A stretch of DNA of 64,000 bases, taken from Bacteroidota bacterium (GTDB lineage Bacteria; Bacteroidota; Bacteroidia; NORP154). Under the pieces are notes generated by a model. It saw only the letters and a program-made list of their open reading frames with translations, was not told where the DNA came from and searched no databases. Position numbers and translations under genes: made by a program. Positions 59,589 through 64,000 of this stretch are shown here, piece by piece. Every line of letters begins with the position of its first letter. Position 1 is the first letter of the stretch. The stretch covers positions 1 to 64,000 of the forward strand of contig JACZWC010000013.1 in NCBI GenBank assembly GCA_022572355.1. Direction: 5' to 3'.

Positions 59589-62500
59589 ATGCAAAACCCA
59601 ATATTTAAAGCGTCTCAAAAATTTATCCATAAAGCTTTTCTCATCCTATTGTTGGTTGTTTTCAGCATGCTGAATTCTAAGAATTCAGAAGCGTCTCATA
59701 TGATGGGTATGGATTTAACCTACGTGTGCCTGGGTGGCAACGATTATGAATTTACGATAAATCTATACAGAGATTGTAGTGGCGTCAATGCACCCGGAAG
59801 CTTAACAATTAACATCAATTCGGCTTCATGCGGTTCTACGAATACATTGCTGCTTACAGCAACTGGCCCTGGAGTTGACATTTCTCCGCTCTGCGCTTCG
59901 GCCACGAGCACTTGTGCTGGCGGTGCCAACCCTGGCGTTGAACATTGGGAATATAAAGGAACTTTTACACTTCCAATGAACTGCCCTGATTGGAATTTCA
60001 GCTATGCCCTGTGCTGCAGGAACAACTCAATTACCAATCTCATCGCCCCGTCCAGTGAAAGTCTTTACATTGAATCTACCCTTGACAACTCCTCTGGCCT
60101 TTGTAACACGTCGCCCAACTTCAGTACACTTCCAGTTCCATACATCTGCAAAGGCCAACTTGTGAACTATAACCTTGGCTCCTATGATGCTGATGGTGAT
60201 TCATTGGTTTATTCTTTGATCAATGCACTCGGTGCTGGAGGAACACCGTTGGCCTATGTCGTGCCCTATACGCCTACATATCCCATAACAACAGATTCAG
60301 GCTTTGTGACCTTTGATTCACTAAGCGGAAATTTAAGCCTTGCACCTGATACATTTCAGACGTGCATTGTAACTGTGCTCGTGCAAGAATACAGAAATGG
60401 TGTTTTAATTGGAAGTATCATGAGAGACATCCAGGTTCTCGTGTTGGACTGCCCCGGAAATATTCAGCCTAACATAGTCAGTCCGCTAATAACCAATTTT
60501 ACCGGCGGTGGTGTTTTAATAGATAGCAATACAATTGAAGTTTGTGTAGGTATTCCTGTTAATTTTGATTTAACAGGTACTGACCCCGATACAGCTGATT
60601 CAGTATATCTTGTGACGAACCTCTCCACTGTTATTCCGGCTGCAACCTTTGACACAACGGGCATCAATCCAGTTCTGGGAAGCTTCTCATGGATTCCAAC
60701 TAACTCCGATCTTGGATTAAATACATTTTCTGTTACTGTGGAAGACAATTCTTGTCCGATTATCGGAAGACAAACCTATCTCTTTGAAATTCGGGTACTA
60801 CAGGGAGTTTATGCCGGGCCAGATATTAACCTCTGCGGTACTGACAGCGTACAGCTCGTGGCCACAGGTTCAACGAGTTACGGCTGGTCGCCGGGAACTG
60901 GATTATCTGATTCTACTATTGCCAACCCGATGGCATTTCCCTCCTCGACCACAACCTATATAGTTACGGGAGATTCTACGGGAGCTTGCGAGTACGTGGA
61001 TACCATGACGATAAATGTAGTTGCGGATTTTACCCTGGCTGTTTCGCCCGACACACTCATGTGTGATGTGGCCGGTGTTGGTATTAGCGCGACTCCGAAT
61101 CCTGCTGGTACTTACACGTATCTATGGGCCCCTGCTGCCACCCTGGATGATGAGACTATCTCTAATCCTTTTGCTACGCCCACTTCTACGACATTATATA
61201 CCGTAACCGTAACTTCTGCAGCCGGATGCGAAAAGATGGGCAGCATTAACGTTACAGTAAATGATCCAATCTCGGTTAACATCTTTCCAGGCGACACAAC
61301 CATATGCCCTGGAAGTTCCTTCGTGCTCAATTCCGGGGTAACGGGATCTGATATGCAAGACGATTTTGATCCGGGAATTGATATGAGCCAATGGTCGACA
61401 GTAGTGGCCACTGCGAGTACCAATTGTGGCTCGGTTACTGGAAATGCCCTTTATTTTAATGATGCTGGTGTAAGGGAGGCTATCACCTTTGATCTCAATG
61501 TATCGAGTGGAGGTACTGTTGAATTTTACCTAAAGATCGCTAATGGTACAACAACACCTTGCGAAAGTGCTGACCTCAATGAAGACGTGGTTCTCGAATA
61601 CTCCATCAACGGTGGCGGTACCTGGTTTAATATCAATACTTATACTTATAATTTATTTCCCAATTTCACCTTGATAAGTGAAACTGTTCCAATCGCCGCT
61701 CAAACGAGCTCTACAAGATTTAGGTGGAGACAGTTACAGCACTCAGGTGCCTGCTGCGATCATTGGGCCTTGGACGACATTAGCATTACCGGAAGTGGTG
61801 GAAGTTTTGGATACGCCTGGACTCCCGCGTCGGGATTATCAGCAACAGATATTCCAACTCCAATTGTGGCAGCAAATGTCACAACAACTTATACCGTTGA
61901 CGTGAGCAACCTCGGCAATGGCTGCGTTGTTTCTGATTCAGTTACCATTACTGTTCTTCCGGAAATGACATTGACAATAGGAAGCCTGGACGCAACTTGC
62001 GATTCATCTGATGGAACTGCCTATGTGAGTGTGACAGGTGGAGCAGCACCGTATATATTCCTATGGGACGATCCTTTGTCACAAGCGAATGATTCAGCGC
62101 TTAATGTGCCTGCTGGTGCGTATACCGTTCTGGTTACGGATACCAACAGCTGCTCAAAATCAGATATTGTTTCAGTAAACGATGCCGGTGCTGCAACTGT
62201 ATCTATCGTTACCTCTACAGACGTAAGCTGTTTTGGAGGCAGTGATGGATCAGCAGAAATAGGAGCTTCTGGTGGATCGCCTCCGTATACCTATTCTTGG
62301 GATGATCCGGGTTTACAGACGGATTCTGTGGCCGTAGGGCTTATGGCAGGAACATATTCAGGTACAGTTTCTGATACCAACGGTTGTGAGGCAACAGCTA
62401 CCATTGTCATCACCGAGCCATTTGCAATCTCAACATTTATGAGCAATACGGATGCCACCTGTGGTTTGCCAAATGGAGATGCCACGGTACTTGCTTCTGG

Positions 62501-64000
62501 TGGAACAGGTCCGTTTACCTACTTATGGACGGACACTGCATTCCAAACTACAGCGACTGCTACGGCACTTGCACCTGGAACTTACTACGTTACGGTAACC
62601 GACTCGCTGAGTTGTAGTGTGATGGACTCAATTGATGTAAACAGCTTGAGCGCACCAACTGCAACTGTGATCGGTTCAAATGTGACTTTCTATGGTGGAA
62701 ATGATGGTTTTGCAATTGTAACCACCTCAGGTGGTTTACCGCCCTATACTTACTTATGGGATGATCCAGCATCGCAAACAAGCCTATTTGCGAATACCCT
62801 CACGGCGGGAACCTACACAGTTACCGTAACGGATGCAGACACATGTATTGCAATAGTTATTATTGTAATTACTGAACCACCTGCAATAGATGTTAGTGTC
62901 GTATCCATCGACAGTCTGGCAACTGGTTGTAACCAGGTTATCATGGTAACCATTCTGAATTATGGCGATACTTTATTTGCGGGAGATACCATTCCTATGT
63001 CTTACGATGTTAATTCGAGTACTGTATTAGAAGATTTTATCCTGTCGGCGGACTTAAATACAGGTAGCACTGTTACATTCTCATTTACTGTGACTGCTAA
63101 TCTCTATGCCACAGGAACCTATAATATATCTTCCTGGTCGTCATTACCTGGGGATGGAGACAACTCAAATGATACGGTGTCAACCGTAATTATCAGTACG
63201 TTTCCATTATCGGTCAACGCAACGGCTGATACAATAGCGGTATGTTTTGGAGATACGGCAAATTTGATGGCCAACGTAAATTCAAGTGATTGTAGTCAAT
63301 ACACGGTTGCTGCTTCCGCCTTTGCTCCAATGGCTGGAACGGGAACTGCAGTATCACTAACAGATGATGAATTAAGTGCCGCATTGCCAATCGGATTCAG
63401 CTTTACTTTCTATTGTAACACATATACTAATTTTCACATCTCTTCTAACGGATATCTCACATTTGATCCATTAGCTGGAAACGGATGCTGTTCTGGACAA
63501 ACATTACCAGATGCATTTGATCCAAATGACTTGATTGCTTTTGCATGGAGCGATCTCGACCCAGGTGGCGGAGCAGGTACGATTGAATACTTTACAGTAG
63601 GTACTACACCCAATAGAATTCTTGTTGTGAACTTCATTGGCGTTCCACATTTTCCAGGTCCATCTCCAAACTTTGACGTTACGACGCAGGTGCTGTTATA
63701 CGAGACCTCAAATGTGATAGAAATGCACACGACCAATATGCCAACAGATGGTGGGATTCATACAATGGGCCTTGAGAATATAGATGGCACAGATGCAATA
63801 ACAGTAGCCGGAAGGAATGGGACAACAACCTGGTCGGCCACGAATGAAGCGTTCAGATTCGCACCGCTACAAATACCCGGTTATTCTATTCAGTGGATAG
63901 ACCCAGACAGTGTGTTGATCGATACCACGGAAAATATTTCAGTAACACCAGATTCAACCATAACATATACGGTTATTGCTACTGATCTTTCCAATGGCTG
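59589..64000 (+). CDS. Giant secreted protein with SprB repeats, 3' end outside the window
   Basis: ATG at 59589 begins MQNPIFKASQKFIHKAFLIL, a signal peptide ending near NSEAS, followed by the Bacteroidota N-terminal domain SHMMGMDLTYVCLGGND. Cadherin/Ig-like segments (DADGDSLVYSLIN, FDSLSGNLSLAPDT), PKD-type domains (YGWSPGTGLSDSTIANP), a MAM/beta-sandwich segment and at least five SprB repeats near residues 790-1095 (YTYSWDDPGLQTDSVAVG) come next. The frame stays open for 1470 codons to the window edge. Relatives end in a gliding-motility-type T9SS domain, which would lie downstream. Probably a surface adhesin. Confidence 0.88.
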   Translation, partial: MQNPIFKASQKFIHKAFLILLLVVFSMLNSKNSEASHMMGMDLTYVCLGGNDYEFTINLYRDCSGVNAPGSLTININSASCGSTNTLLLTATGPGVDISPLCASATSTCAGGANPGVEHWEYKGTFTLPMNCPDWNFSYALCCRNNSITNLIAPSSESLYIESTLDNSSGLCNTSPNFSTLPVPYICKGQLVNYNLGSYDADGDSLVYSLINALGAGGTPLAYVVPYTPTYPITTDSGFVTFDSLSGNLSLAPDTFQTCIVTVLVQEYRNGVLIGSIMRDIQVLVLDCPGNIQPNIVSPLITNFTGGGVLIDSNTIEVCVGIPVNFDLTGTDPDTADSVYLVTNLSTVIPAATFDTTGINPVLGSFSWIPTNSDLGLNTFSVTVEDNSCPIIGRQTYLFEIRVLQGVYAGPDINLCGTDSVQLVATGSTSYGWSPGTGLSDSTIANPMAFPSSTTTYIVTGDSTGACEYVDTMTINVVADFTLAVSPDTLMCDVAGVGISATPNPAGTYTYLWAPAATLDDETISNPFATPTSTTLYTVTVTSAAGCEKMGSINVTVNDPISVNIFPGDTTICPGSSFVLNSGVTGSDMQDDFDPGIDMSQWSTVVATASTNCGSVTGNALYFNDAGVREAITFDLNVSSGGTVEFYLKIANGTTTPCESADLNEDVVLEYSINGGGTWFNINTYTYNLFPNFTLISETVPIAAQTSSTRFRWRQLQHSGACCDHWALDDISITGSGGSFGYAWTPASGLSATDIPTPIVAANVTTTYTVDVSNLGNGCVVSDSVTITVLPEMTLTIGSLDATCDSSDGTAYVSVTGGAAPYIFLWDDPLSQANDSALNVPAGAYTVLVTDTNSCSKSDIVSVNDAGAATVSIVTSTDVSCFGGSDGSAEIGASGGSPPYTYSWDDPGLQTDSVAVGLMAGTYSGTVSDTNGCEATATIVITEPFAISTFMSNTDATCGLPNGDATVLASGGTGPFTYLWTDTAFQTTATATALAPGTYYVTVTDSLSCSVMDSIDVNSLSAPTATVIGSNVTFYGGNDGFAIVTTSGGLPPYTYLWDDPASQTSLFANTLTAGTYTVTVTDADTCIAIVIIVITEPPAIDVSVVSIDSLATGCNQVIMVTILNYGDTLFAGDTIPMSYDVNSSTVLEDFILSADLNTGSTVTFSFTVTANLYATGTYNISSWSSLPGDGDNSNDTVSTVIISTFPLSVNATADTIAVCFGDTANLMANVNSSDCSQYTVAASAFAPMAGTGTAVSLTDDELSAALPIGFSFTFYCNTYTNFHISSNGYLTFDPLAGNGCCSGQTLPDAFDPNDLIAFAWSDLDPGGGAGTIEYFTVGTTPNRILVVNFIGVPHFPGPSPNFDVTTQVLLYETSNVIEMHTTNMPTDGGIHTMGLENIDGTDAITVAGRNGTTTWSATNEAFRFAPLQIPGYSIQWIDPDSVLIDTTENISVTPDSTITYTVIATDLSNG

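Overview
The window reads as a chromosomal stretch of an AT-rich member of the Bacteroidota (Flavobacteriales/Cytophagales type). Three things support this. At least eight secreted proteins end in type IX secretion system (T9SS) type A sorting domains. Many genes follow TAnnTTTG-type -7 promoter boxes. Bacteroidota marker genes are present, such as bshB1 and an S16 gene with a long tail. No rRNA operon, CRISPR array, integrase or transposase is visible. Both ends of the window cut genes.

Layout. 1-12.4 kb is accessory: the end of a possible alpha/beta hydrolase, an XRE regulator with a palindromic operator, a secreted metzincin-like protein followed by a protein made only of sorting-type modules, a solitary acyl carrier protein, a beta-propeller/PAS/SpoIIE phosphatase followed by SiaC, a GC-rich structured non-coding block, small unknown genes and a truncated tRNA-Arg. 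12.6-13.2 kb holds a hicB-hicA pair. 13.36-25.1 kb is a cassette of T9SS surface proteins plus a TPR histidine kinase/NarL-type regulator pair. It is bracketed by two copies of the 3' end of the DUF58 gene and looks like an inserted island. 25.1-32.2 kb is core: DUF58, trxA, dnaE, a hugely extended rpsP, and a CoA-pyrophosphatase-type Nudix gene. tRNA-His follows. 32.5-39.1 kb is copA and a polysaccharide-type set (GT9, asparagine synthase, flippase). 39.2-46.8 kb carries two giant paralogous surface proteins. 46.8-59.5 kb is housekeeping: bshB1, gpx, ccmB-C-D-E-F (System I cytochrome c maturation), dgkA, two MscS-type proteins, an NhaC antiporter, a TerB/DnaJ protein, an M42 peptidase, a GIY-YIG protein and an NTF2-like protein. 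From 59.6 kb to the end runs the first part of another giant SprB-repeat protein.

Most notable signals. (1) Both tRNA loci share one architecture: a -7 box, then a copy of the first 8-11 tRNA bases, then a 72-78 bp palindromic insert, then the tRNA. This suggests a small element that inserts at tRNA 5' ends. (2) The 13.36-25.1 kb surface-protein island carries its own two-component system and a duplicated 72-bp element with two palindromes that could be that system's operator. (3) S16 has a roughly 300-residue extension with 48-bp tandem repeats. (4) The SpoIIE phosphatase/SiaC pair has no SiaB kinase beside it. All assignments come from reading the sequence; no database search was run.
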